Source of the DNA: Phascolomyces articulosus
Taxonomy: Eukaryota > Mucoromycota > Mucoromycetes > Mucorales > Lichtheimiaceae
Reading direction: 5' to 3'
Assembly: GCA_025677815.1 (NCBI GenBank)
Contig: JAIXMP010000009.1
Span: forward strand, 620,001-684,000
Length of the DNA: 64,000 nucleotides
Below the pieces are notes generated by a model that was not told where the DNA came from, searched no databases, and saw nothing but the letters and a program-made list of their open reading frames with translations. Of this stretch, positions 34,208 through 48,579 are shown one piece after another (within the stretch, counting starts at the first letter, position 1; each line of letters begins with the position of its first letter). The position numbers and the translations under genes are program-made.

Positions 34208-37200
34208 ACCCAATATCATTTTCCCTCTTAAAAGTTGTGTATAGATATTTATAACGAAAATTTAATTGACTACGCTACCCAACACATCTCTTAACACACA
34301 CGCAAGATACACACATAAACACTCCTATATTACGCGTCCTTTCCCTTTGTAAAATAATCCCATTAACTCATTCACATTTTTTTAGTTTCATCTTATTTCA
34401 TTTTGTAATTCTGTAAAATAAATACAATAACAAACCAAAACCATTGTTTTTTTCTTGAACTTGGCAATTAAACTTTTTTACGGTTTAATATTGGATGATA
34501 AGCTAATGGGGTAATTCGGATCTTATATTTTTTATTTGACAAATGATCAAAAATACGCTTTTGGGGTTTTCTATATAATGTAAGCATGTAGTATAGAAAT
34601 TATTTGAAATTCACAGGAAGAATTTATGATTTGTTATCTAAGAATTTTGGTTTTTTGAAATGTCAATGTGATCACCAAAAATGGTTAATGCGTTACGCCC
34701 TTTTATAAAACAAAATAAACAACTCTATTTGTTATGATACAATCAAGTATTGAGTCATCTTTAGCCTATTTTTATAAGGAATCACTTTTTTAAAAGCAAA
34801 CTATTCTTGAACGTAGTCAGGTAGGTTTATGGATATTCGATTCAACATATATAGATTTCTTTCTCTGTAAATAGTGTACTGATATTTTTTCGCCAGCCCA
34901 TTGTTGTAAAGAATATAATATTATATATATGAAATAAAATATTTTATTACAGAGAAGATGGAGTATTGATTATACAAAGGTATCATGGTTCTACTCCACA
35001 GAGAGGGTATAAAAAACATGTTTACTTTGATATATGATATAATTGAATATGAAGCCATCTTTGTCCTACTTTCACGAGGCTTCACTTCTCCTGAAAAATT
35101 GCAAATTTCGTTGCTTTCAGAATCCTTCTGAATTCCAATTATTTATTGCGTGGAATGCATCCTTTCTTTCAAATTTCTTAAAATATTATAAGCATCAACT
35201 GTTGTGATCTCATTGTTTTAAACAAATGCATCAAACATGTTGAGGCCACCATAGAGCAAAAACAAAAAGATCCTATTTTTCTTGGTTGTAAGCACGGATA
35301 AAGGTGAAGTTCTGTTTTGGTTTTTTTTTTCCTAGCATTGATAAAAGCATTTTTTATATATACTTCAGTTTTAAATAGAAAAAATGATGATTGCAAAAAT
35401 GGTTGAGTATATTGACTAGTATTAAATGCCTCATAATACACCGTACTACTTCGCCACATTTGTATTTTATTCATGCATAAGCAAACCAAAAACTCGATTT
35501 AAAGGAAAGATATTTATCATCCATACCATATGAAAAGAATGCTCCCTATGCACAGTAATAATAAGTTCATAAACCACCAGTACTAATATGTAAAATAGGT
35601 GATAAGTAATTTGATTGGAAGGAGAATGATAATAACGTACAATAGCACTATCGAATATTATTGTAAATGAATAAACTTTTCTATCTTACGTACTTTATCA
35701 TTGTAATGTGATTCAAAATAAGGATGAATGACCTTTTCTTTGATCCAGGAAAGGGGAAAAAAGGGGTAGTAGTGTAGTAGTCAAACTGAAATTCAAGACG
35801 ATTTATAGAAATATGGACCTTCATTGGAAAGGAACTTTAATGTTCTGATTCATCTCATCGTTTATTACAGCCCCTTATACTTGGGTGGGAGTGACAAAGC
35901 TGCCTTATATAGCTCAATCCTATAATAATGACTTTTCTGGATTCAATTCAGTTTGTTTGGCCGTAAATTGCTGCAAGTCCAGACCTACATCATACATGAT
36001 TTGTTTCTTATAAATATAGCCTATTCGAGATGTTTATTGTAAATTTTTTTTTATTCGGAAAGGGAAGTGAATGGATCAATTGATCAATACTAACTATTAT
36101 ACAGTTTGCCGGTCTCCTATTGATATTAATACATACATTATTCCAATATTTAGAATAATAATAATAGTGAGTTATAATAAAAAACCATTTCCTTTCTTCT
36201 TGATATATATAGTAATCAAAGTATCACATTGACCATTATTACAAGTTTATGCACCTAATAAGTATTTTATAATCACCACTATTATCCTCCATAACATTTA
36301 TGTTGTATATTATAAGCCTACATCTCATCTATAATAGAATGTTTTTTATATAGTTAAATATAATATATATAACATTGATAAATTGACACAGCACGGACTC
36401 TATTTATTCAATATAAGTAAGGGGGTTTATGAACAAGGACAATGAATCGAAATGAAAAAATATAATAATACTAATTTCATAAATTATTTATTATTATAAT
36501 AGGTAAGGGTAAGCATATATGCCACCCTAAAATTTTGTATATACAAGTGTATGAGAAAAGAAAAGAGTATAATTGTATAAGTGGCAAGTGCGTAGTAGTA
36601 TATTTATATAATAGTTATGTTCTAATACTTAAAATAAAAAACCAATAAAAGCTGGAATAGGAGTAGTGGTATATTGATAAAAATATGATCATGTTGTATA
36701 GAGTATAATAGTAATGTTAAAAGTTGTTGTTGTCATTATCTAATATGAGATATGAGTTTGACCGCGTGTACATTATCTTTCATTGTTCTTTTGACATGGT
36801 TGCCCGTGCTTCACAACAGCGATATGTAGTAATAATGTTTTTCATAGGCCATCACATCTCTCCCTCTCCTATAATAATTATATTATTTCTATAAAGAAGA
36901 TTGGAAATATATGCATTCTATTATTTGTTTGATCTGCGAGAGTTGGCAACCCAACAAGGAGACGGATTTTTGTACATTATAATGATTCTCTATGTAAAAT
37001 TATTATTATCTGTAACATGAGATCTTTTTTCATCATCCAATGATCAGCATCTCCTTCAATATATATATATATATATATATTATTTTATTCTATATTACCC
37101 TGAAACAAGTAACCTAACCATCATACGTATTTATAATAATATTTACATAAATTTTATATATCCTGCATATCATTTTATACTGAATCATAATCATGGACGT

Positions 37201-38664
37201 AGTAATATGCACAAAGGACCCATGACTATTTATTTCTGCATTCAATATATTCTCGGAAAGAGGAGGGCTTGATGGGTGATGAAAGGGGGGGGAAATGGTA
37301 CGGTAGTAGAGAAAGGAAGCTTGATAGATATATATGTATATATTTTTTTTATTCATGTACAGAATGAGAGAATAAAGAGGTCTATGAGACTTATATACTC
37401 TATATACAGTGAGATATATACTACTTTTATTTCACGGGATGAAATGATGGATGCTGATGATGATAAAAATGGCCCTGAAAATAAAGGGTTGAATAATAAT
37501 ATTTATACCTTGAAGTAGCAAATAATCCATTCTAAGCAGGACGCTTCTTCTTTATCATCTCCCCCTCTCTCCCCTTCTATTTGCATAAAACACGAGATGA
37601 CCCTATCCATATGGCTACTATACACACTTCTTTCTCGTCATTTTAGGTAATTGAATGTTTTTTTTTATGCGAAGGATGATGATAAAGGTGTTCAAAAATA
37701 TATATATTATAGTTTTTTTTTTTTTTTTGTGAGTAAAAAATAACAACAACATATATATAACAACACAGACGGTTTTTTTTTCTAACGTGCTCAATGAAAA
37801 ACAGACTAATGTAAATCTTTCCCTACTATGTAGTAGTAGGTTGTCAAACTTTAAAAACAATAGGATACCGTTACTAAAAAAAATAGATTTTTTCTCTTTT
37901 TGTACGTATATTTATGAATGGATGAACAGACACTCTATATTAATAAAAAAAAGAAGTGTATGTGTATGAAAATGTACAAGTGCTATCTGGCTACTATGTA
38001 GGTGATATGCATGGCCACCCTGCGTTTTTTCTTAACATATACTTTGCCGACTTGCAAAATAATAAGATATGTTGCTTCACGTAAAATGATATCAAGGTAG
38101 GAATGATGATTCATTATCATTGAAACAATAATAAAATAATTTGATTATTAGAATTATTTATTATAACACGAGTTCTTCTTGTAAGGATGATTATTAATTC
38201 AATGATGGTCTTATCTAAAGATCGTAGTGATATATATTAAAAACATATCCTATTTCCACCTCCGAAGGATAATTTCATATTCAAAGTGTGCGTTTCCTTT
38301 TCATTGATTATATTCTCTTTGAGTCTCTCTTACTATTATATATTCAGTTTTCTCTTTGACCCTGAAGCAGACGACTTTTCTCTCTCTATCTTTACGTGTG
38401 TGTATATTTCTATATATTTGTATCTGAACAACTGCGGTCCTTAATGTTCCCTTTTCGTGCTCCTGGAAACCCCTAACTGCAAGTATTTTTCGGTACTATG
38501 GGTTATTTGGTCTTAGCTTCGAGCAATGACTCTTTTCTTTTCTTTTTTCAACTCTCTTCTTCTCCCTCGATTCTTTCTTGTTCTTCACATTCTTTTAATA
38601 ATAACTATAACAGTACTATTTGATATATTTCTTTTTAATAATTCAACCCTAATCAAAAAAACAA
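34208..38664. other. 4.5-kb gene-free AT-rich stretch
   Basis: The longest stretch without a supported feature. It is AT-rich with many TATATA blocks (such as 37060-37081) and only short ORFs lacking domains. It begins with the GCDH 3' flank and polyadenylation-like AATAAA near 34419. At the right, from about 38320, it turns pyrimidine-rich ahead of the coiled-coil gene. No tRNA, rRNA or transposase recognised. Confidence 0.5.
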
Positions 38665-39869
38665 ATGCTTCACGTACAGGAATCCACTCACAGCTCATTG
38701 CTGCTCGCACCTATGCTTACTCCTCCATCTGTACATCCACAACCAACCACATCGACGTCTGCGAGAACGACTCGAGTAGTTGAACAATTACAAGACACAC
38801 TTGATAATCTTCAAAAAGAACTTATTTCCACTCGTTCTCAGGTAAGAAATATTTAATTTTTATTTCACAATTATAGAATGAATATCATCCCACTCCCCAA
38901 CCCTCTTTATACTATATTATAGTTTGGGTTTGGATTATGGAGAAAGGAAAGAATAAGAGAGAAAGAGAAAGATAGAGGATTGGAGGATTATTGGAGAAAG
39001 ATCTTTTATGTGATAAACTCTCAAGAGTTATTTTGCCTCTCAGCATATTTTCAAATTGTGTGTGTGCGTTACAAAAGCGGAGGGGAAAAAATGGAGTTCG
39101 TGTGTTGGTCGTCCCTTTATTCTCCTATTAAACCCCTTCAACATTGTTGGCATACTACTCTTTTTCTATATAGCTTGAAACAGCACGACAAGCCAAAGCA
39201 CAAAGTGAATTAGACGCACATAATTATGTTGAATCCAACAAGAAATTCCGAGGCGATATACAAGTATTAATGCAAACGTTGGAAGGAAAACAACAAATCC
39301 TCGACAGTACCAAGAAATCCTCCATGACAATGGAAGCCCAAGTGAAAAAGCTTCGAGATGAAGCATTAGCATCCCGTAAAAAACTCGAAGAACTCCGCAG
39401 AAAAGAGCAGGTACTCGAACGCGACCGCAATGCGGCCGTTGCGGAAAAGGAGCAAACGGAACGTCAACATATTGTATTGAAAGAATCAGTCCAACGACTT
39501 GAAACTCGATTTGAACGTGAAGTGGCTGGATTACGACAAGATTTATCATTGGTTCAATCCCAAGTACAACTCATGTCTGAACGTAGTCAATTGATTGCCA
39601 CTTTATCAGAACAAAAGATCAAACAATGTGCAGCTGAACGTAAAGAACTGATAGCAGGATTACAAGCTATGCGTGGACAAATGCAAGATAATTTACAATG
39701 TTTTGTGCAACAAATGCGAACTGAACTGGCACCTTTATTGGATCATGTCAATCAATCTTCGTCTACAATAAAAGACTTTGAATATTCCGTATTACGATGT
39801 CGTGGTGAAGTCAATGGTTTGGTAGCAAGAATTCGAGCTTACACAGCAGAAGCTTATGGTGTAGAATAA
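38665..39869 (+). CDS. Coiled-coil protein, She3-like
   Basis: Exons 38665-38841 and 39174-39869 join in frame at RSQ/LETARQAKAQ to give 290 aa. After a Pro/Ser/Thr-rich N-terminus of about 35 residues, most of the protein (about 38-240) is one long heptad-patterned coiled coil: VVEQLQDTLDNLQKEL, TRSQLETARQAKAQSELD, LEGKQQILDSTKK, AQVKKLRDEALASRKKLEEL and beyond. The pattern resembles proteins annotated as SWI5-dependent HO expression protein 3 in early-diverging fungi. In yeast She3 is the mRNA-transport adaptor linking She2 to myosin. Coiled coils give weak homology, so the name is tentative; the gene itself is well supported. Confidence 0.75.
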
Positions 39870-41188
39870 AGACTTATTCATCACCTTGGACCCACTTTCA
39901 TCCTATCTTCTTCTATATAATGGACCTGATCCTCCTTTATCTTCTTGTCGTCCCCTTTTGTTCTTTTGTTCTTCTTCTTCCTCCTTTCCCTCCTCCTCTA
40001 TTCTCTTCTCTTGCTTCCTCCCACTTTTTATAATAGTAATGGATATAACAGTATTAGTAATTCTCTCTTCTTTTTTAATTTATTTACATAGCAGATCTAA
40101 GTATCAAATTCACCGCTTCTTCTCCTTTTTCTTATTCCCCTCTCACATCATATCACATCACACACACAAAATCATACACACGTAAGCAGGGTAGAGCGTA
40201 TAGTATCGTTTTCTTTTTTATTTTATTTTTTCATAACCTCCCTACTCCAACGAAACAACAAACAACAACTGTGTAATGAACAGAAACTTGATTGCCGTAC
40301 ATATTATACATATTTATTATATATACTCTTTATAATTTAATAATGAAAGAATAATCTTATATATTATATATTATTGATGGATGACTATTCAATTTGACTT
40401 TATTTTTATTTTGAACGATGGGATTCCAAATGGTTGTTGGGTAAAAATAAAAGATTTTTTTTCTTGTGCCACATTCATGGTTCCTTTGTGTAGCAATCGA
40501 CGGATTAGAAGAGGAAGATCCAAGAATGGCAAAGTTTTAGTTTGTGAATCCTGGTCTCCATTTTGATTGTGGAATTTTAGATCCATAATAAGGCAAAAAA
40601 ATTATCTGATCTTTTTATTTTAGGTTCCGTCATTCTCTCAGCAGATTAGTTTTTTTGTTTGCATTGTAAAAAATATATTCTAATATTCTAAATAATAACA
40701 ACAACGATGATCAATGTTGATATATACAAATAATAATAAAATGTTTATTATTCAGTGAAGCATATATTAAGTAGTGATAATGTGGAGAGATTTCATCATC
40801 ATCCTGATTTGTACCATCAATGTGATATTTTTTATCATCTATTACTACCTCTTTTTCTATTTTCGACCCTGGTTTAGATGTCATCATCTTTTATTATAAT
40901 ATATTTTTTCCATCCTTGAAAGTCTTCATATATTGAACCAGGATCCCCTTTCGCTCCGAACCAAAAAAGCTTTTTTTTTTCTTCAACATGTGATCTCCGA
41001 CTTTGTTACCTTACACAATGACGAGTCCAATACACAAGGAAAAACGATCAGATTATTATTTTCATCTTAAACTTGACTAAGGTGTTGTTTTTTTTTCCTT
41101 CTTCTTTCTCTTCTTCTTCTTCTTGATATACCCACCTTCTTTCTTTCTTTCTTTACTGTATATATATATATATATTAATTATTTAACT
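39870..41188. other. Intergenic before UPF0014 gene 1
   Basis: 3' flank of the coiled-coil gene (C/T-rich, then AT-rich), a short domain-less ORF pair at 40381-40586, and from about 41088 a CTT-rich leader followed by TATATATATATA at 41160-41174 just before the transporter start. Confidence 0.5.
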
Positions 41189-42809
41189 ATGGCAGGTGAA
41201 GATTTAACCGGTTTACCTGAACTTGACTGGTGGCATGTTGCTCAATCATCCATCTTTGTTCTTATTGCTGGTACGTATAATATCATTGACTTTTTTATAT
41301 ATACTCCGTTACTTATTCATCCGGGAAATTGATATATCTTGTGTACACATTCACAGCCGTGATCAGTTTTTGCATGGGTACCCGGTTAGAACTATCACTT
41401 ATCATTTCTGGTGTTCGATGTGTAGTTCAACTTACAATGATGGTAAGCTACTAATAATATTCTCTTTTATATTCTTACATATTATATGTTATTTTTATTC
41501 AATACATATTTATTCTAATATAATGTACGCTATTATATGAACAAAAACGCGTTCTTATATTAGGGTTATGTACTAGACGATGTGTTAAATTCTAATAACG
41601 CTGGAATCGTTATGTTGATGACTAGTAAGTTTTATCATCATGATGGGCTTTGACGAATAACTTTCATCATAGTAAAAAAAAAAAAAAAGATCAAATAGAT
41701 TCTCACCTCTCACTTTTTTTTTTGGAATATAGTGGTATTAATTTTATTGGGTGCTTATGAAACCACCTTTAATCGAGCCAAGAAAACGTTTAAGGGATTG
41801 GTATGTCATTTATTATAATAGAAAACATACACTATATAACCGGTTTATTATATCATATCAACAACAAATCTAATTGAACAATAAACAATTTCCACATGAT
41901 AATATGTGGTGATGGTAATGGTATATAGTTCGTCAGCATGCTTGTGATCTTACTGGTTAGTAATGTGTTCATCGCCTTTCTTGGGTCCGCTTTTGCACTA
42001 CAAGAAAAACCATTTTGGGCACCCTCCAAGTTTATACCTATTGTAGGCATGCTACTTGGCAATACCATGAGTAGCATTGCGATGGCAACGGAACAATGTT
42101 TAGATAATTTAACGTACGTAAAATTTAGAAATAAAACGAGAAATATATACAAATCTCGAAACCAAGATGATGATGATTAGTGGAAACCAAACTTATTCAA
42201 TTGTTTTTTCTTATTTAGTTTAAATGGACCTATACTAGAAACGCGATTATCATTTGGTGCAACCCGATTTGAAGCAGCGAGACCTTTAGCAGTAGAAGCC
42301 ATTCGTGTATCGATGCTTCCAGTGATTACTCAACTCAGTGTGATGGGTTTAATTAATATTCCTGGTATGATGACTGGTCAAATCATGGCAGGCATGGATA
42401 TCAAAGATGCCGTCATTTATCAACAATGTATCATGTTTATGGTGGCTGCAAGTAGTGCCCTTGGCGTGGTGATGGCTGTTGTGGTAAAGTCTATTTTACA
42501 ATTACATATATTCTCACGCAAATTATCTATATAAAAAAAAAAATAGCACATGTTTCTTATACTGATGGCGCACTTTTCAACAACAACCGTCATTTTTGTT
42601 TATAGGCTTGTTTGATGGTGCTTATCGATAAACATCATTCTTTACAAAGTGAAAAGATTCAAGATAATCTTCCCATTATTCGTCTAAAGACCATTATTGA
42701 TTTAAGCCATGCGGTCAGTAAATCGATTGGTCCAACGGCATGTTTTGCAAAATGTCGTCGTCCTGGCCGTAAACAGGAACCTGCTTATGAAGAAGTGGAA
42801 TTGCGTTAA
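41189..42809 (+). CDS. UPF0014 (FetB/ALS3-like) membrane transporter, copy 1
   Basis: Integral membrane permease of the UPF0014 family, which includes bacterial FetB (iron export) and plant ALS3/STAR2 (aluminium tolerance); these are half-ABC systems that need a separate ATPase. Exons 41189-41270, 41357-41442, 41564-41624, 41733-41800, 41929-42113, 42219-42483 and 42606-42809 give 316 aa. Family blocks: LELSLIISGVRCVVQLTMMGYVL, GAYETTFNRAKKTF, FIPIVGMLLGNTMSS, LNGPILETRLSFGATRFEAARPL, MLPVITQLSVMGLINIPGMM and GQIMAGMDIKDAVIYQQ (coupling region). Six or seven hydrophobic helices are visible. The C-terminus is short and basic, then acidic. No ATPase partner is encoded in the window. Confidence 0.93.
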
Positions 42810-45800
42810 AAACTGAAAGAAGAAAAAAAATTTTTTTGTAATGGTGCAAAATTTGTTTGTTCTGTGATACCACTATGGTTGGAATATCGGATTGGAAGTT
42901 TGGCTGGATGAATCTCGATCGTCATCATCATCATTTTGTTCTTTATATATATATATATAGATTGTATATTTCTCTCTTTCTCCAAACACACACGCGTTGT
43001 CATCATCATCGTCACTTTCGTCTTTTTCTTATTTGTAATTTGTATATCTATTTTTTTTTATCTCCCACCTCACTTTTTTCTTTATTACATCTTTTATAGT
43101 GTTACTGTACATTTTTGTATATCTTTTTCTTTTCATCTCATTGTTATCATTATTATCATCATCCAACTACTTTTTATTACTTGCTTTCCTCCTTTATTAG
43201 TAATTACGTATACTTCCCTTTATTATATACTGTATTTGCTTTGATTGTATTATTAAAATATCTTTATTATATACTTTGTTTTACTATAAAGCTTATGCTG
43301 TTGTTTATTTACCTCTAAATACGACGTTTTCGGATCAACTTGGAAAGATTTATATGTATTCCCCTTTCTGGGATTAATTACTTATTATGTGAAATAGAAA
43401 TATACGTTTATTTTTTACATATTAAGATTCATGAGGAAGTGATATTATTCTTATTATCATGATCTATATAAAAAGTGGGTTCTTATTGTATACTTTTTGA
43501 CCGTATCAATGTGAGTCCAAAGCCATCTGACATGTCTTTAATTTACCGAATTTCAGACCTCAGTGTGCAACCTTCCTCAATTGCTATAAAGGGTTATATT
43601 TAGTTTCAAGAGAATTTTCTACTTTAACATTTATTTTTGTCGTTTCTGTGGTAAACTTTAAGAAGTAAATGATAACAAATACAGTAATTTAATATATGTG
43701 TTTATGCATTTAGAGTGTTTACCCGCTTCTTTTTCTGTTGCGTTATGAAAAAATCACACGAACCTCAATATACTTCTTTGAATGATACGTAAACATATTT
43801 GTAAGAAAAAAAAATTAGGTTGCATGTAAACAACAATACTATCCTGTAATTACTACTACAGTGGATTACTATGAGAGATAAGTTTCCTCCGCTATATTAT
43901 ATTTCAGGTACATATTCATATACATTGATAGTATTGGTGATAAGTTCGATTCCAAAATAGTACTAAGGTTTATATAAATGTGTTGCTTCAAGATGAATGA
44001 CTTGGAGGATGTTATATATTAATGTTGATTATGTACATCGGGTTAGTTGTAATTCAATTACTGTACTGGTAATTTAAATAAAATGCGACACTGTGATTTA
44101 TATAAGCATAAGCCTAGAATATCTTGTCATGGCAGTGCTATGATATGAGATACTCAATGATATTGTGTTTTTGTTAGTATTACCACGATCATGTGATGAA
44201 AGTATTTCAATATTGAAAAACATGTTTTTTGCTGAGGTCTCAAAACTTGTGGAACGGTATTGCCATGCCACCCCATAATACATATTGTAATACTTGGCTA
44301 ATTATTTCCTTTATTAACTATAATACTTTTCAATGTAAACACTTCTCGGTACCAACTTAATTATGTACTATTCTCAATTAGCTAAAAGGCCTTGGCCTTG
44401 ATGATGTGAAACAATTCTACGGCACCAATGCGGACCTCCTCTCTATCCAACTTCCATATATTTAAATGATATGTAGGAAATAAAAACGAATTGTTGGTTA
44501 TGCTCCTTCTCGTATATTATAAATGCACTATTCAAATGTTTTGGAACTTCTGTTCAAGTGATTCTTATTATAATGTGATCCTTGACAAAATAGATACCAA
44601 TTCCATGGTTCAATTGTTCAAATATTTATTAAACCTCCAACTATTAATATAACTATTCGAATTAGTTGAACAATGATATCATATAAATATTCCCCAAAAG
44701 CTTAGTTTTGAATTTTGGAGCATCGACTTTTGCTGTTATAGCACATCAAATAGAGTTCATAAAGAAGTAGACGTCTGTTTTGAGTATGGATTTCATTGAT
44801 TAACCATGTTCTATCCGTTATTATAATTTGACCATCCAAACAAATTATTACTGCCAGTATATCTTCATCAATATAAATGGATGGTATAATAAATAAGATG
44901 CTACACTTTTTTTTTGCTGCTGAGCAATTCACAAATCAATTCCAGTGAGTTATATATTCTAGAAAAAATCGAAAATCATAGTGCTTGGATGCATTGCAAA
45001 TGTTTTATAGTAAAAAAAATCTAAAGAATGCTATATATTCTGCATTATATTTTTTTAGTCTTAAAGCTATTTAGTTATAAGAAGAATATACAACCATTTT
45101 TCATATGGATTTAATGATCAATGGTATCCCACAATTAATAATAATCATTATTCAAAAGCTTTACATTTCCTTGGATTGGATTTGTATCGCTTGATCAAAA
45201 GTAGAGCAATATATAATGAATGAAATTACATTTGCGACTATTATCAAAAGCACATTTCTTAGAGGTTTCATAATACCAGATGAGAAGAAAGCAGAGGTAA
45301 TAAAAACGGGACTATTATTGTAGGAATTTTTTACTAAAAACATGTTATTATACTTCGTCATAAAATAATATGCTTCTGTTGCATTTCTATTTGTTTTTAA
45401 AATGCACAGCCACTTAAAGCCCACTATACATACGTATAGACAAAATGAATATCGCTTATTCTGGGATTTTACTACTATCATTTTTATTTGTTGCTATACT
45501 TATTCACACTTGTGAAAGTTTATTTATCAGAATGATTGAGGAAGGAGACTGGTTTGTTTTATCTTGATTAATCTTCGTCATATTAGAGTATAAAAATATC
45601 TTACTCAGTATTTTTATCTTATTTTGACAGTACCAGTATCAGATATAATCACATAATCTGCTGACACATCTTGTTTATTTCTCAAATCTCGACGTGGTGC
45701 AACAATAAATATAGAAGTATTGGGATATATTGTGAAGTAAATAATACTACTTTTTTCTTTGTTGTTTCTGTGCCAGTGAGCACAAAAATATAAAGTGACC

Positions 45801-46559
45801 TTTGGTAGATTGTAATATAAAAGTTGGCTGCATTAAAGTTTATCACTTTGTAAAAATAAATGCATCTGTGACACTTCTTTTTTCACTTGCATAAGAAAAT
45901 TACGAATAAGCCATCAGTACCTAGCATAATTGTTTTGTTATTGTACTTTTTCTTATCGGTGATATATACTTGCATTAATATATAAAAACTTGATTCTCGA
46001 TACATCATAAGTTATATATATATTTAGAAAAGAAACGCCATTGTTTTTAAATGAAATAGCACTTATTTCTTTTTGAGCACACAATTCCGCCAGTTAAGAA
46101 GTATTCTAAGAGAAAATCTCATAACGGGTATCAAATGTTTTCCTCCTTTATTTCATTCCTGATCTACTTCCGTTATATAAAAATCAGGGGTTATTCCCCC
46201 TTAGCTGTTTATTGCTTAATATTCAACAGTTATCAAAACAGCCACTTTTTATTCTGAATATCATCACGTTGGTCGGGGTCATACCTATTATATTAAAGGT
46301 AAAAAAAAGTGATGCATATATAGAACATACAGTAAAAATAAACATTTGGGTTTTCCACAATAATAAAGGTTTGGCTAATTTCTTGTTTATCGGTTTATTC
46401 TTATTATACAACTCTTCCCTTCCAAAAAAAAAATAGTCATTTTTGGTTTCTGATTCTTTTTTTTTTTTTTTTGGCATCATTTTGAGATCAGTTCCTTTTT
46501 TTCCTCTTCTCTTTTTTTTTCATATTTACTTTAATTCTGTAATAATATATATAGTAATT
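42810..46559. other. 3.75-kb spacer between the UPF0014 paralogues
   Basis: AT-rich with only short chance ORFs (such as 44098-44283 minus and 45161-45481 minus, the latter hydrophobic but unrecognised). The first 500 bases are a T/C-rich 3' flank. I see no trace of a further transporter copy or a transposase. Confidence 0.45.
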
Positions 46560-48579
46560 ATGGATTTAAGAATTCCTCAAAATAATACATTGTTGAACAA
46601 TGGTGACATGGACATCTATTATGATGAAGATAAATATTATGTTAGTTGGATCGATGTAGGGATTTCTTGGTCATTTATACTCATCTCTGGTACGTTGTTG
46701 TTTTCCAATATCGATATTTCGGTATCATTGAATGCTTACTTATTATGATTATGATGATGGATCTTGTTTATGGTATCACAATATCACACAACAGTGCTAG
46801 TGAGTTTTGGTTTGGGTACTGGTCTAGAACTGTCGTTTGTTATTGCTTCCATACGTTGCTTGGTACAATTAACACTCATGGTAAAATAACATTCCTTACC
46901 GAACGATATACATCATATAAAAAGATACAATGGATGCAAACTACAATTCTAATATTTATATGACGATGCAATCATGATAATGGTTTTTTTTTTCATTGCG
47001 TTGGGAAATCTATGTCAAAACGTTTTCTTAGGGATATATATTGGATGGTGTCATACGATCAAAAAGTGTTCTACTAGTGATGATGATGACTTGTATGTTG
47101 TACCTTTCTAGCGTGATCATTTAAAGACTTAAACTCTATTTGTTTTTGTTTTTTTAAATGAAAAACAAGTAATAAGCCAGGATGTATTAGAATAACTAAC
47201 ATTTATCATTTTCTTTTATTCTTTATGATGATATGTATAGTGATGCTTGTATTCATGGGAGCTTATGAATTAAGTTTTATTAGAGCAAAGAAGACAATTC
47301 GACATTTAGTAAGTCATATAAGTAATCTATTATACTCTATCTTCAACAACAACAACAACAACAAGAAGCCAATTTTCCTTCCTTTCTGTCTCTCTATTTT
47401 ATGTAGTTTTTTACGATATTCGCCATTCTGTTGATTAGTAACGTCAGCATTGCTATTTTGGGATCAATCTATGCCTTAGAAGAACAACCTTTCTGGTCCC
47501 CTTCCCAATTTATACCCATCCTTGGAATTCTATTAGGCAAATCCATGAGCAGCATAGCCATGACCACGCACCAATGTCTTGATAGTATAAAGTAAGCTGA
47601 TAAACAAATAGATGATTCATTCAATGGAATAAAGAATAAAACTGCTATTGTTATGTTTGTGCGAGAATCTAATTAATCTCCCTATTCGGTTTGGATGGTT
47701 TCTTTTTTTTTTAGTATTCACGGACCTGTGATGGAAACTCGATTAGCATTAGGAGCATCACGCTATGAAGCTATCAAACCATTTGCCACAGAAGTGATAC
47801 GAATGTCGATGCTTCCAATCATTGTGCAACTCAGTGTCATGGGTATGATTAATATTCCTGGAACTATGGTGGGACAATTAATGGCCGGGATGAGTATGCA
47901 AAATGCAGTCATCTATCAGCAATGTACCATGTATATGATCACTGCAAGCAGTGCACTCGGAGTTGTCATGGCTGTTGTGGTAAAGTATTCTTTTTATCTA
48001 TTGGGTGATGGTTTACACCAATTTTTTTTTTTCAATCAGAAGAAGAATAAGAGCCAAGAACTAATTCCTGATTCCCCTTTTTTTTTGTATATGCTAAAGG
48101 TATGTATGATGACAGTGATCAATAATAAACATATCATATGTTGGAACAAGGTATTGGACCGTAAGCCTTTGCTGCAGTTAAAGACTATACGAAATTATCT
48201 TGATTTCTTTATTCAATGTGTTTCTATCCATCGTCGCTACCGTCATCATTATCGTCGCGTTCGAACGGTGAGTCAAGCCAGTAGTAACACTACTATGGAT
48301 TTTAATAACAATAACAAGGATGAAGATATGACGGAAAAGAAATGTGATTATGAACAGATGGAGATGCAAGTAACAGAAACTGCTATTGCAGTCGTAACAT
48401 CCGATAATAATCGTAAAAGAAGTAGTAGTAGTAGTAGTGGTAGTAGTAGTGGTAGTAGTAGTGGTAGTAGTAGTAGTAGTTACAGTAGCCAACAACATGG
48501 AAGTGTATTGACAACAAGAAATTCAACATCTTCATCTTCATCAATATCCCAAGATAGTATACCTTCTAAAAATGACTAA
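46560..48579 (+). CDS. UPF0014 (FetB/ALS3-like) membrane transporter, copy 2
   Basis: Paralogue of the gene at 41189. Exons 46560-46689, 46795-46880, 47032-47092, 47241-47308, 47407-47591, 47715-47979 and 48100-48579 give 424 aa. Internal exons 2 to 6 have exactly the same lengths as in copy 1 (86, 61, 68, 185 and 265 nt) and the same phases. Shared blocks: LGTGLELSFVIASIRCLVQL, GAYELSFIRAKKTI, FIPILGILLGKSMSS, HGPVMETRLALGASRYEAIKPF and INIPGTMVGQLMAGM. It differs by a longer acidic N-terminus and a roughly 120-residue cytosolic-looking tail with a Ser/Gly repeat encoded by AGT triplets (48419-48482). Transported substrate unknown. Confidence 0.92.
48419..48482 (+). repeat. AGT triplet repeat coding for Ser/Gly run
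   Basis: About 21 AGT or GGT triplets inside the last exon of UPF0014 copy 2, translating to Ser runs broken by Gly. Likely length-variable between strains. Confidence 0.85.

Noticed and set aside
48178..48498. Minus ORF with a poly-Thr run
   Set aside because: Antisense shadow of the AGT repeat in UPF0014 copy 2.
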